A stretch of DNA of 64,000 nt from JBHOQS01 sp042408875 (GTDB taxonomy: Bacteria > Chloroflexota > UBA11872 > JBHOQS01). Both the position numbers and the translations under genes were made by a program. Below the pieces are notes generated by a model. The model was not told where the DNA came from and ran no database searches. It saw nothing but the letters and a program-made list of their open reading frames with translations. Below are positions 22,726-31,379 of the stretch, piece after piece (positions within the stretch are counted from its first letter, which is position 1; each line of letters opens with the position of its first letter). The DNA is taken from contig JBHOQS010000016.1 in assembly GCA_042408875.1 (NCBI GenBank), forward strand, positions 89,705-153,704, in the 5' to 3' direction.

Positions 22726-23813
22726 CCCTGCGCCAGCGCTTGCCGCCAGAATTCCTGCGCGAGCTGGCGGGCTGTGGCATCCTGGCTGCGCAGCACCAGC
22801 ACCAGGTCCGCCTGCGCCTCTGCCGGCCGTCCGGCGAAGTAGTACGCTATGGCGCGGACCAGCCGGGCCCGCGCCAGGCCCGGCTCGACAGACAGGGCAT
22901 TCGAGGCATCGTTAATAGCCCGCTCGAGGTCCTGCACCACCTGTGTGGTGCTGGCTGCTGCCTGGGCCCGGCGCAGGTATGCCTCGGCGCGCACGCTGTA
23001 GCCCCAGCTCGCGTCGGGATCGAGCGTCACCGCGCGCTCCGCATCGCTGAGGATCTCCTCCAGGTCCCGGGAAGAGAAGGCAGCGGCCCCTCCGCCGCGC
23101 AGGCGGATCTGCGGCAGGCCGGCCGTCTCCATCAAGCCTTGCAGGCGCAGCCGCGCCCGACCGGAATATGCCAGACCAAAGCGGGGTGCCAGCTCGATCG
23201 CGCGGGCGTAGTCGCTCACGGCGTTACTGCCCTGGCCAACCGTCTCCATCATGCTGGCGCGCAGATAGTAGAGCACGGGATCGTTCGGCTGGTTCTTGAG
23301 TTCTTTCGTAAAGTCCTCGATCAGCTTCTCTTCAAGCTTCTCTGGCCGCCTGCCGATCGAGACCGTGACCGTCTTGTCCGCCGGATCGGCATTCGGGTCT
23401 TTCGGGTTCGGGCGCACTACCGTGAGCCGTAGCTTCGTACCGGCCGGAGCCCGCTGGACCACGACGACTAGATCGTTCGGCGTATAGATCTCCACGTCGT
23501 TGATCTTGTACACGAGATCGCCGGGGCGCAGCCCGGCCCGTGCGGCCGGGCTCTTGGGCAGGACATACAGCACCGCTGCGCCGGGCTTGTTAGGCAGGCC
23601 ATAGTGTTCGCGGAGAAAGCGAGACGGTGAGCTCAGGTTCGCTCCGATCCAGCCTGGCTGCTGCTCTCGGGGGCGGCCCATCTCCCACGGCAGCGGCGGC
23701 GGCTCGATACTCCCGGGGTCGCATGCAGCCAGCACCAGTAACGCAAGACCCACCAGAGGCGCACGCCACCACCTGCCCAGCCCTCGCTTGTGCCAGAAGG
23801 ACCTGCCGCTCAC
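22722..23813 (-). CDS. lipoprotein with PDZ domain and TPR repeats
   Basis: 363 residues from GTG 23811-23813, chosen for the GGGGAG site just upstream and because it gives a clean lipoprotein signal peptide (LVGLALLVLAAC). Residues about 75-150 are a PDZ domain (AAVLYVLPKSPAARAGLRPGDLVYKINDVEIYT). Residues about 180-360 are TPR-like helices (AVSDYARAIELAPRFGLAYSGRARL, DAERAVTLDPDASWGYSVRAEAYL). No protease domain is present. It is likely an extracytoplasmic scaffold that binds protein C-termini. Partner unknown. Confidence 0.83.
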   Translation of the reverse strand: MSGRSFWHKRGLGRWWRAPLVGLALLVLAACDPGSIEPPPLPWEMGRPREQQPGWIGANLSSPSRFLREHYGLPNKPGAAVLYVLPKSPAARAGLRPGDLVYKINDVEIYTPNDLVVVVQRAPAGTKLRLTVVRPNPKDPNADPADKTVTVSIGRRPEKLEEKLIEDFTKELKNQPNDPVLYYLRASMMETVGQGSNAVSDYARAIELAPRFGLAYSGRARLRLQGLMETAGLPQIRLRGGGAAAFSSRDLEEILSDAERAVTLDPDASWGYSVRAEAYLRRAQAAASTTQVVQDLERAINDASNALSVEPGLARARLVRAIAYYFAGRPAEAQADLVLVLRSQDATARQLAQEFWRQALAQG

Positions 23814-24171
23814 TCTAGCTCCCCTTTCCCGCGTCCCGCGCCCGCCAGTCGGGCCTGCCTCTACTCTGCCTGACACCGGGAGTTCGGCTTGATTCTACAT
23901 CACTGCTGCACGCCGCAGGAATCCTGCGGTGGGGGTCGCGTGAGCGAGCCGCCACGGTGGCGCTGCGATTGTGCAACAGTGGCGAAGAAGCGTGGCTGGC
24001 AGTGGAACTGGAACACGCGACGGTGGCTGAGCCTTCACTCGCTCCCGGCGATGTCGTAGCATCCTTCAGCATGGCATACTTCATGCTGCCAGCGTCAAGC
24101 GACCGGCGGTCGCACGGCGCGCCGCCGCGTGTGCGGGTTGCCACCGTGGAACACCAGTGGAGGAAAGAGCC
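23814..24171. other. divergent gap between the PDZ lipoprotein and the Cys-rich protein
   Basis: About 358 bases, no supported gene. A dyad CAGCATG (24067-24073) / CATGCTG (24082-24088) lies about 85 bases before the Cys-rich protein start and could be an operator. Nothing else recognised. Confidence 0.4.
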
Positions 24172-24561
24172 ATGTCCGAGGCCCAGTTTACGGAGTTCGC
24201 CGGCTACCAGTTGTCCCCGGAGCTGCGGCGCTGCATTACCGATTGCCTGGGCTGCTACAGCACGTGTCTTGAGACGGTGACGTATAGCCTCGAGGTCGGC
24301 GGCCAGCATGCTGAACCGGCGCGCATCCGCCTGCTGCTCGACTGCGCCGACATCTGCCAGACGGCAGCAGCCTTTATGCTGCGCACCTCCGACTTGCATC
24401 AGCGGGTTTGTACCGTCTGCGCGGAGGTGTGTGAACAGTGCGCCGAGAGCTGTGCGCAGCTCGGCTCGCACCCCCAGATGCGGCTCTGCTCTGAGGTCTG
24501 CGTGCGCTGCGCCGACTCCTGCCGGCAGATGGCTCGGGGGACAGAGATGGCGGCAGGTTAA
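24172..24561 (+). CDS. four-helix-bundle copper-binding protein (DUF326 / Csp-like)
   Basis: 129 residues from ATG 24172 (AGGAAAG upstream). It has about fifteen cysteines in helical C-x3-C and C-x2-C patterns: CITDCLGCYSTC, CADIC, CTVCAEVCEQCAESC, CSEVCVRCADSC. In copper storage proteins such Cys line the inside of a four-helix bundle and hold many Cu(I) ions. No signal peptide is visible, so it is likely cytosolic. It would store or detoxify copper. No copper regulator or P-type ATPase is adjacent. Confidence 0.85.
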   Translation: MSEAQFTEFAGYQLSPELRRCITDCLGCYSTCLETVTYSLEVGGQHAEPARIRLLLDCADICQTAAAFMLRTSDLHQRVCTVCAEVCEQCAESCAQLGSHPQMRLCSEVCVRCADSCRQMARGTEMAAG

Positions 24562-24941
24562 AACGTCTTCTCCGGCCCGGCCTCGCCTGGGTTCATGCCC
24601 GCATCCTGAGTCCAGGAGCAGGCGGGTACAGGCCGGGCCTCCCGGCCGGACTTGTCCGGTACTGCACTATTCCCTGCTCTATCTCGGTGCTTGACAGGTG
24701 CTCTCCTAGCCACCTATTATAGAACAAATATTCTATCTATCTTGCACCACGCAGCACCGCAAACCGCGCGGCATCGTCGCCTCGTGCGAAAGCGTTACCC
24801 CAGCGATGAGTGGTCTCGGCGAAAGTTCGGACGAGCAGCACCTGAACTGTGGTATGAGCTATACGGCCGAGGCGCTGTAGGTGACGGCCCGACCGTCGGT
24901 ACATGCGGCGAGACAGCGTGGCGCCGGAGAGGGAGGTTACT
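24562..24941. other. intergenic region upstream of the Rid-family gene
   Basis: 380 bases holding a strong promoter (given separately) and a long leader of about 210 bases, 24730-24941, GC-rich and likely structured. No known riboswitch or small RNA could be assigned by eye, and the open frames through it show no family features. Confidence 0.4.
24691..24736 (+). promoter_or_regulatory. sigma70 promoter with a dyad at the start site, upstream of the Rid-family gene
   Basis: TTGACA (24691-24696), 18 bases, TATTAT (24715-24720). ATAGAA (24719-24724) and TTCTAT (24731-24736) flank a six-base centre exactly at the predicted transcription start. The centre includes GAACAAAT, which also occurs just after the uvrB -10 element. 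Confidence 0.65.
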
Positions 24942-25358
24942 GTGGTCCATCAAGCCGGACGCGTGCAATACCTCAACCCGGAAGGTCTGCCGAAGAACCC
25001 GGCGTTCACGCACGTCGTGGTCGTGACCGGAAATGTGAAGACCGTGTACGTCGGCGGACAGGATGCGATCGATGCCTCAGGTACGATCGTTGGGAAAGGC
25101 GACCTCGAAGCGCAGACTGAGCAGGCCCTGAAGAACGTGCAGATCGCGTTGGCAGCCGCTGGAGCAACGCTGGACCACGTCGTCAAGTGGAATATCTACG
25201 TTGTACAAGGTCAACCGCTTCAACCCGGGTTTGAAGCGTTCCGGCGCGTGTGGGAGAATAGACCGAACCCACCCGCCATCACTGTGGCCTTCGTAGCCGC
25301 CCTGGCTCACCCCGACTTCCTGGTCGAGATCGATGCGATTGCTGCGGTACCGCAATAG
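24942..25358 (+). CDS. RidA/YjgF/TdcF family protein
   Basis: 138 residues from GTG 24942, which has GGAGG five bases upstream; ATG 24903 is the alternative but lacks a site. The family fold is clear: YVGGQDAIDASGTIVGKGDLEAQTEQALKNVQIALAAAGATLDHVVKWNIYVV, then PPAITVAFVAALAHPDFLVEIDAIA. In RidA the sequence P-A-R-S/T holds the Arg that binds the substrate carboxylate; here it reads P-A-I-T, so imine/enamine deaminase activity on amino-acid intermediates is doubtful. It may belong to a non-deaminase Rid subgroup. Monocistronic. Confidence 0.85.
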   Translation: MVHQAGRVQYLNPEGLPKNPAFTHVVVVTGNVKTVYVGGQDAIDASGTIVGKGDLEAQTEQALKNVQIALAAAGATLDHVVKWNIYVVQGQPLQPGFEAFRRVWENRPNPPAITVAFVAALAHPDFLVEIDAIAAVPQ

Positions 25359-25530
25359 CCACAAGAGTACCTGTTCCTCAGCGGCGCCGTGAGGATGGCG
25401 CCACCGGCCGGAGTAGAAGGACAGCGCGGCGAGCAGCAACGATGGAGACGGCACATGACAGCTGGCAGCTCGAGCACCATGCCGCGCCGCGCGGTCGCCT
25501 TCTCACGTGACCGGCCGCGGCCGCGCACGA

Positions 25531-25558
25531 TATAATTACCTGCATCTTCCGAACAAAT
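25531..25558 (+). promoter_or_regulatory. -10 element and GAAC half-site upstream of uvrB
   Basis: TATAAT at 25531-25536 with a weak -35 (GTGACC at 25507-25512, 18-base spacer). CGAACAAATGAG begins at 25550; it matches one half of a Gram-positive-type SOS box (GAAC-N4-GTTC) but the second half is poor. Confidence 0.45.
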
Positions 25559-25612
25559 GAGCAGGTGTCTCATGGCGCTGGGCAGGAAGGCATAGCCAGG
25601 GAGTAAGAGATC

Positions 25613-28600
25613 GTGCCGGAATTTCAGGTCGTCTCGGACTTTATTCCGCGCGGGGATCAGCCCAAGGCCATCCAGCAGCTCGTCGAGGGCGTGCGCAAGG
25701 GCATGCGCATGCAGACGCTGCTGGGAGTGACGGGGTCCGGGAAGAGCGTGGGGGCAACCACGCCGGTCCTGCTTAAGCAGGGGACGAAGATCGTCCTTGA
25801 AGAGATCGGCCCGTTCATCGATCGGTGGATGGACCAGCAGGCAGGGCGGGTCCGGCGCGTTGATGACACCGAGATCCTTGATTGTGCTCCCGCAGGGGTA
25901 GCCATCGAAGCGTTCAGTTTCGACCCCCATACGGGCCAGACGTCGTGGAAACCTGTTTGTCAGCTCCTTCGCCACCGCTCTCCAGAGGTTCTCTGGAAGG
26001 TGACCACAGCCTGCGGCCGAACCGTCACCGTTACCGGTGACCATAACCTGTATGCTCTTCGAAACGGGCAGCTTCGCCTGCTCCGCACCGAGGAGCTACA
26101 GCCCGGTGACTATCTCCCGCTGCCCCGCCTGCTGCCTGAGCCTGCGGAGCCGGTTGGCGAGCCCTCGGTTGTTGAACGGCTCTCCTCTGCCCAGGAAAGA
26201 AACGGCCGAGAACGAAAGGCGCAAGAAATATACGTAACACTGAACGGCTTTCATGCAGTCCGGATGACGCATCGCGGAGCGTTACTACCGCTTCTCTCAT
26301 CCGCTCAAGTCTACGGCCTAATCCGGCAGGGAGAGCGTGTCCGCCCCAACGTTTACCGCCGCCACAAGCCGGCGGTACCGTCTCCGGTCGCCGAGGCAAC
26401 CTTCGGTACAGGTACGCGCTTTGGTACAGGTACGCAAAGGCACAGCACCGCAGAGAGCCTGCCTCTTCCCCCCACCTTCCTGCGCCTGCTCGGATCTTAT
26501 ATAGGCTATTACACAGCAGAGGATCGGAGCGAGCCACACTGTTTCATCCTCTCGGCAGCCGAAGACACGGTGAGTGCAGACCCGCGCGGCGCGATTGGCG
26601 AGCTCAACCTCCAGTGGCACCAGCCTGCCGGCACGTCCGACTACCGCAGAAACTCGAGCTTCTGGAGTGCGCTGCTGGCAGGCTGGTGCGGACGAGATGC
26701 CCGCTCCAAGCGGCTTCCGTCATTTTGGCCGCAGCTTTCTAACACGCAACTGGCCCAAATTCTGCGCGCCTACTTTACCGCTGAAGGAGAGCTGGACGGT
26801 GACCAGATCGTATGTGTCACTGCCGGCGAACAGCTGGCCTCCGATCTGAGCTACGCTCTCCTGCGCTTCGGAATCGTCGCTCATATTCAGCCGCGCTTGG
26901 TGCAAGTGCCCGGCCATTCGGAGCGGCAGCGCTCCTGGCGGGTCACGATCTCGGGACATGAGTTCCTCCAGGCGTTTCAGGAGAAGATTGGCTTCGCTCT
27001 TCCGCATAAGGATGCGGCGCTCCAGGCGCTCATTGGCAGGAAAGATAACACAAGTAAGAAATATAACACAAGTAATATAGGTATCGTCCCCCTCGATGGG
27101 GGAATGCTTCGCCAGGTACGCATGAGAGTGGGCCTGTCCCAGCGAGGATTGGCTGGACGGGTCGGGTGCACACGCTCCCAGCTTTCCCTGATCGAGCGGG
27201 GCCATCGCCATCCCTCACGTACACTTGCCACGCGGTTACTCTCTGCCCTGTGGGAGGAGACGCTGGCGCAGGAAGACGTGAAGGCGCTTCAGCTGCTCCA
27301 TGGGATGGTCCCCTTGCTGGGTCTTTTCTGGACCAGGGTTCAATCGGTAGAGCGTGTGGGCGGTGAGACCTTTGTCTACGATCTGGCAGTTGCGGACAAT
27401 GAGACGTTTCTAGCTGGCCTGGGCGGGCTGTTCGTGCACAACACCTTCACGATGGCGAAGGTGATCGAGCAGGTGCAGAAGCCCACGCTCGTGCTCGCCC
27501 CGAACAAGACCCTAGCCGCGCAGCTCTGGAGCGAGTTCCGCGAGTTCTTCCCGAATAACGCTGTCGAGTACTTCGTCTCGTATTACGACTACTACCAGCC
27601 TGAGGCCTACATCCCGCGCACGGATACGTACATCGAGAAAGACTCGGATATCAATGAGGAGATCGAGCGGCTGCGGCTGTCGGCCACGCGCGCCCTCTTC
27701 GAGCGCCGGGATGTGCTGATCGTGGCCTCGGTGTCGTGTATCTACGGCATCGGCTCGCCGGAGGATTACGGCGCTACGGTCGTCCACCTGGAGGTCGGGC
27801 AGAACCGCCGGCGCGACCGCATCCTGCGCCACTTGAACGACATCCTGTACGAGCGCAACGACCAGAACTTCGGCCGCGGCAAGTACCGCGTGCGCGGCGA
27901 TGTGCTGGAGATCTACCCGGCTTACGAGCAACTGGCCATTCGCGTCGAGTTTTGGGGCGACGAGATCGAGCGCATCGTGGAGATCGATCCGCTCACCGGA
28001 GAGATCCTAGCGCGGCGCGACAAAGTCGATATCTACCCGGCGCGGCACTTCGTCACGCCGCAGGAGAAGCTCGAGCGCGCCATCGTCTCCATTCAAGAAG
28101 AGCTCGAAGAGCAGGTGAAATTCCTGGAGAGCCAGGGGAAGCTGCTCGAGGCGCAGCGGCTGCGCCAGCGCACGCTCTTCGACCTGGAGATGCTGCGTGA
28201 GGCGGGCTACTGCAACGGCATCGAGAACTACTCGCGGCACCTGAGCGGTCGCAAGCCGGGCGAGCCGCCGTGGACGCTGCTGGACTACTTCCCCGACGAC
28301 TTCCTGATATTCATTGATGAGTCGCACGTGGCCGTGCCGCAGCTCCACGGCATGTATGAGGGTGATCGCTCACGCAAGGAGGTGTTGGTGGAGTACGGCT
28401 TCCGCCTGCCCTCCGCGCTGGACAACCGCCCGCTCAACTTCCAGGAGTTCGAGCAGCACATTAACCAGGTGATCTTCGTCTCGGCTACGCCCGGGCCGTA
28501 CGAACGGGAGCACTCCGAGCAGATCGTCGAGCAGATCATCCGGCCGACAGGCCTGCTTGATCCGGCGGTGGAGGTGCGCCCGACGGAGGGGCAGATCGAC

Positions 28601-29497
28601 GACTTGGTGCATGAGATCCGCGTGCGGGTAGCGCGCGGCGAGCGTACGCTGGTGACCACACTCACGAAGAAGATGGCCGAGGACCTGGCCGACTACCTGG
28701 CCGAGATTGGCATCAAAGTGCACTATCTGCACTCAGAGATCGAGACGCTCCAGCGCGTGGAGATCCTGCGTGACCTGCGCCTGGGCGTGTACGACGTGGT
28801 CGTTGGCATCAACCTCCTGCGCGAGGGCCTGGACCTGCCCGAGGTGTCGCTGGTGGCCATCCTGGATGCCGATAAAGAGGGCTACCTGCGCAGCGAGAGC
28901 TCGCTCATCCAGACGATGGGCCGCGCTGCCCGCCATGTGGACGGTCGCGTCATTATGTACGCCGACCGCATCACCGACTCGATGCGTCGGGCCATCGACG
29001 AGACACTGCGCCGGCGGCGCATCCAGCAAGAATACAACGAGCAGCACGGCATCACGCCCACGGGCATTCGCAAGGCGATCAAAGACATCACCGACCGGGT
29101 GAAGCAGATCGCCGAGTCGCGGGCGCCCTACGAGGCAGCAGCGCCTGGAAACGCCACGACCGCCCTGCCCAAGGACGAGCTGGTACGCCTGATCAAAGAC
29201 CTGGAGCGCCAGATGAAAGAGGCCGCCAAGAACCTGGAGTTCGAGAAGGCGGCACTACTGCGCGACCAGATCTTCGAGCTGCGCGGCATGCTGGAGGACG
29301 CCGAGATCGGCGGGGCCATCCTGGACGAGAAGATCGAGCGTGCCAGGCAGGAGCGCCAGCGCCTGGCGCAAGCGCCCCGGCCGGATGGTGCCCTGTCCGA
29401 TGGTCTCGCCAGCGAGCAGGGCGATGCCACGCTGCCTCCGGCTCTCCGCCCTCCAGCGCGCGGCCGCGGGGCGCGGCCGCGCCGGCGGCGCCGGTAA
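25613..29497 (+). CDS. uvrB: UvrABC system protein B, with an intein inside the Walker A motif
   Basis: 1294-residue precursor, GTG start. The N-extein is FQVVSDFIPRGDQPKAIQQLVEG ... LLGVTGSGK and the C-extein resumes TFTMAKVIEQVQKPTLVLAPNKTLAAQL, so splicing rebuilds the P-loop GSGKT. The C-extein carries the beta-hairpin (FVSYYDYYQPEAYIPRTD), helicase motifs such as DESHV, VSATPGPYE and QTMGRAARHVDGRVIMYAD, and the C-terminal UVR helix hairpin (ERQMKEAAKNLEFEKAALLRDQI). Spliced length about 728, slightly longer than usual. It loads at DNA damage with UvrA and recruits UvrC. Without splicing the ATPase cannot work, so repair depends on the intein. Confidence 0.97.
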   Translation: MPEFQVVSDFIPRGDQPKAIQQLVEGVRKGMRMQTLLGVTGSGKSVGATTPVLLKQGTKIVLEEIGPFIDRWMDQQAGRVRRVDDTEILDCAPAGVAIEAFSFDPHTGQTSWKPVCQLLRHRSPEVLWKVTTACGRTVTVTGDHNLYALRNGQLRLLRTEELQPGDYLPLPRLLPEPAEPVGEPSVVERLSSAQERNGRERKAQEIYVTLNGFHAVRMTHRGALLPLLSSAQVYGLIRQGERVRPNVYRRHKPAVPSPVAEATFGTGTRFGTGTQRHSTAESLPLPPTFLRLLGSYIGYYTAEDRSEPHCFILSAAEDTVSADPRGAIGELNLQWHQPAGTSDYRRNSSFWSALLAGWCGRDARSKRLPSFWPQLSNTQLAQILRAYFTAEGELDGDQIVCVTAGEQLASDLSYALLRFGIVAHIQPRLVQVPGHSERQRSWRVTISGHEFLQAFQEKIGFALPHKDAALQALIGRKDNTSKKYNTSNIGIVPLDGGMLRQVRMRVGLSQRGLAGRVGCTRSQLSLIERGHRHPSRTLATRLLSALWEETLAQEDVKALQLLHGMVPLLGLFWTRVQSVERVGGETFVYDLAVADNETFLAGLGGLFVHNTFTMAKVIEQVQKPTLVLAPNKTLAAQLWSEFREFFPNNAVEYFVSYYDYYQPEAYIPRTDTYIEKDSDINEEIERLRLSATRALFERRDVLIVASVSCIYGIGSPEDYGATVVHLEVGQNRRRDRILRHLNDILYERNDQNFGRGKYRVRGDVLEIYPAYEQLAIRVEFWGDEIERIVEIDPLTGEILARRDKVDIYPARHFVTPQEKLERAIVSIQEELEEQVKFLESQGKLLEAQRLRQRTLFDLEMLREAGYCNGIENYSRHLSGRKPGEPPWTLLDYFPDDFLIFIDESHVAVPQLHGMYEGDRSRKEVLVEYGFRLPSALDNRPLNFQEFEQHINQVIFVSATPGPYEREHSEQIVEQIIRPTGLLDPAVEVRPTEGQIDDLVHEIRVRVARGERTLVTTLTKKMAEDLADYLAEIGIKVHYLHSEIETLQRVEILRDLRLGVYDVVVGINLLREGLDLPEVSLVAILDADKEGYLRSESSLIQTMGRAARHVDGRVIMYADRITDSMRRAIDETLRRRRIQQEYNEQHGITPTGIRKAIKDITDRVKQIAESRAPYEAAAPGNATTALPKDELVRLIKDLERQMKEAAKNLEFEKAALLRDQIFELRGMLEDAEIGGAILDEKIERARQERQRLAQAPRPDGALSDGLASEQGDATLPPALRPPARGRGARPRRRRR
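25745..27442 (+). mobile_element. large Ser1 intein in UvrB with LAGLIDADG-type endonuclease and an XRE helix-turn-helix
   Basis: 566 residues between GSGK and TFTMAK. Residue 1 is Ser (SVGATTPVLL), the end is VHN and +1 is Thr. Block B is VTGDHNLYAL; block F/G is FVYDLAVADNETFLAGLGGLFVHN. Endonuclease motifs are LLGSYIGYYTAEDRS and ILRAYFTAEGEL, both keeping an acidic residue. Between the endonuclease and the C-terminal splicing block lies a Cro/C1-type DNA-binding domain, QVRMRVGLSQRGLAGRVGC ... SQLSLIERGHRHPSRTLATRLL. Two in-frame 18-bp near-tandem duplications (26405-26435 and 27045-27075) mark recent indels. Confidence 0.93.
26405..27075 (+). repeat. two in-frame short duplications within the UvrB intein
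   Basis: GGTACAGGTACGC occurs at 26405-26417 and 26423-26435 (period 18, encoding FGTGTR/FGTGTQ). ATAACACAAGTAA occurs at 27045-27057 and 27063-27075 (period 18, encoding NTSK.. NTSN). Both keep frame, as expected if duplications are common and only harmless ones persist. Confidence 0.9.
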
Positions 29498-29536
29498 GCG
29501 TTTGCCGGCTGCATGGCTCCTCCTGCCGAGTCGTTT

Positions 29537-31000
29537 CTACGTCATCGTGCCCGCACGCGCTCGTTCGATGATCCGGCGGTTGCGCTGGTTCTGGAGCACA
29601 GCTGCCCACACCTGCCAGGGATCCCACTCGTGCAGCAGGCGGGAGAGCAGGTCGCGCTGCACATGGGCCAGTTCCGGTTTGCCGGCCAGGTTCTCGAACT
29701 CGCCCGGATCGCTCGCTAAGTCGTACAGCTCAAGCTCCGGCGGCTCAGACGGGTGCGCGCCGGGGGCATAGCAGAGCTTCCAGCGGCCGCGCCGGAGCAT
29801 TGCCAGCGGGCGGTCGGTCCCGTGGGCCTCAAGCTCGCAGAACGCCTCGTCCTTCCAGGGCACCGGCTCTGCCGGGCCGGCAGCGAGCAGCGGCAGGAGG
29901 CTCTCGCCATCCAGGGCCGGCACGCCCCGCACGACCTCGGGCGGCCACGCTGCCGCCAGGTCCAGCAGCGTGGCCGTCAGGTCCACCAGCGAGACAACCT
30001 CGCGGCGCCGCACTCCCGCAGGGAAGACGCCGGGCCAGGAGACGATCAGCGGCACCCGCGCCGACTGCTCATAGAAGCTCATCTTTCGCCACAACCCGTG
30101 CTCACCGGCCAGCTCTCCGTGGTCGGACGTGTAGATCACCACCGTCTGCTCGGCAAGGCCCTGCTCCTCCAGGCAGTCGAGCAGACGCCCGATCTTGTCA
30201 TCGAGGTAAGTGATAAGCCCGTAATAGGCAGCGCGGGCCCGCCGGATCTCATCCTCGCTGTAACCGGTGGTGCCGAGCGCCTCCTGGAGGCGCCGAGCCG
30301 CCGACGGCAGCCGCTCCAGGTGGCCCGGCGGCAGGTTCGGCAGATCTGCCCGCTCTGGGTAGTAGCGCGAGAAGTATGGCTCCGGCACGACGAAGGGGAA
30401 GTGTGGCGCGATGAAGCCAACGCACAGGGCCCAGGGACGCGCCCGGCGGGCCGAGTCACGCAGGAACTCCAGCGCTCGCTCCGCGACAAGATCGTCTACC
30501 TCGATCTCGCGCGTCATGCCCGGGCCGGCGCGGCGCACGCCCGGCCATGGCTGAGCGGCTTTGCGGGGCCAGGCATCCCAGTTCGCCAGCGCGTGGTGCT
30601 GCTGCGCGTGCAAATCGACGCCGATCTGCCGTGCAAAGCCGTGGAGCTGATCCGGCCCAATGAAGTGCATCTTGCCGTCGAGCACGACCTCATAGCCGGC
30701 GGCGGCCAGACAGTGCGCCCATGTTACCGCATCGCTGGGAAGCGGCGAGCTATTGTCCCACGTGCCGATATGATGTACATACCGCCCGGTCATGAACGAC
30801 ATACGCGAGGGCACGCACAGCGGCACGTTGCAGTAGGCGTGCTCAAACAGCACCCCGCGACGGGCCAGGGCATCGAGGGCGGGTGTTTCCACCAGAGGAT
30901 GGCCGTAGCAGCCGCTGAACATTGGCCCGTGCTCATCGGACATGATGAGCAGGACGTTGGGCGGACGGCCGGGCAACGGCAGTGCTGTGCTGGTAGCCAT
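29537..31000 (-). CDS. sulfatase (arylsulfatase/choline-sulfatase-like, type I)
   Basis: 487 residues. NVLLIMSDEHGPMFSGCYG supplies calcium-binding Asp residues, LCVPSRMSFMTGRYVHHIG has the C-x-P-S-R motif whose Cys becomes formylglycine, and VIYTSDHGELAGEHGLWRKMSFYEQSARVPLIVSW is the second metal/substrate block. It hydrolyses sulfate esters. No signal peptide is evident at the N-terminus (MATSTALPLPGRPP), so it may be cytoplasmic, acting on imported sulfated compounds. No formylglycine-generating enzyme is nearby. The gene is convergent with uvrB. Confidence 0.9.
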   Translation of the reverse strand: MATSTALPLPGRPPNVLLIMSDEHGPMFSGCYGHPLVETPALDALARRGVLFEHAYCNVPLCVPSRMSFMTGRYVHHIGTWDNSSPLPSDAVTWAHCLAAAGYEVVLDGKMHFIGPDQLHGFARQIGVDLHAQQHHALANWDAWPRKAAQPWPGVRRAGPGMTREIEVDDLVAERALEFLRDSARRARPWALCVGFIAPHFPFVVPEPYFSRYYPERADLPNLPPGHLERLPSAARRLQEALGTTGYSEDEIRRARAAYYGLITYLDDKIGRLLDCLEEQGLAEQTVVIYTSDHGELAGEHGLWRKMSFYEQSARVPLIVSWPGVFPAGVRRREVVSLVDLTATLLDLAAAWPPEVVRGVPALDGESLLPLLAAGPAEPVPWKDEAFCELEAHGTDRPLAMLRRGRWKLCYAPGAHPSEPPELELYDLASDPGEFENLAGKPELAHVQRDLLSRLLHEWDPWQVWAAVLQNQRNRRIIERARAGTMT

Positions 31001-31148
31001 GGCGAGGGCACTGTACCAACCCCTGGCAGTGCCGTCAAGCTGCCACGCAGTCGCCTGGTCCCAGGAAGGCGCCTCAGACGCTGCCCCTTCGCCTCCTCTG
31101 CCTCTTCAAGAGACCGCCGGCGACCAGGGGGCGCAGCACCCAAGCGTT

Positions 31149-31379
31149 CTACTCTGTCATGGCGCGGCGAGAGAGGTGCTCGGCCAGTCTAAAGAGCCCT
31201 ATCGAGAGCACACTCGAGAGGGCAAGTCCCAGCCAGGCTGCAATGACGCCACCGGTGCTGCCAAAGAGGTCGGTCAGCATCGTCGAGAGCCGCACCAGCC
31301 AGAGATAGCCGGCTACCGGCACCCAGATAATCCCGAGCGTCACCAAGAGCGCCGCCAGCACTTGATAGATAACAGGCAT
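31149..31379 (-). CDS. small two-helix membrane protein
   Basis: 76 residues. Two hydrophobic spans (VIYQVLAALLVTLGIIWVPVAGYLWL and GGVIAAWLGLALSSVLSIGLF) flank a short polar loop, and the tail is basic (RLAEHLSRRAMTE). The coding frame has few rare codons and a plausible start. No family recognised. It lies downstream of a perfect tandem duplication (31411-31438) on the same strand. Confidence 0.55.
   Translation of the reverse strand: MPVIYQVLAALLVTLGIIWVPVAGYLWLVRLSTMLTDLFGSTGGVIAAWLGLALSSVLSIGLFRLAEHLSRRAMTE

Noticed and set aside
23957..24280. 107-codon plus-strand frame upstream of the copper protein
   Set aside because: It overlaps the start of the well-supported Cys-rich gene in another frame and resembles no protein.
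24652..25026. 124-codon frame through the Rid promoter region
   Set aside because: It would contain the promoter and ribosome binding site of the Rid gene and has random composition.
25550..25563. SOS box upstream of uvrB
   Set aside because: Only one half-site fits; reported as a weak shared motif, not as a LexA site.
29753..31192. 479-codon plus-strand open frame
   Set aside because: It is antisense to the sulfatase and shows no family features; high-GC genes often leave such open shadows.
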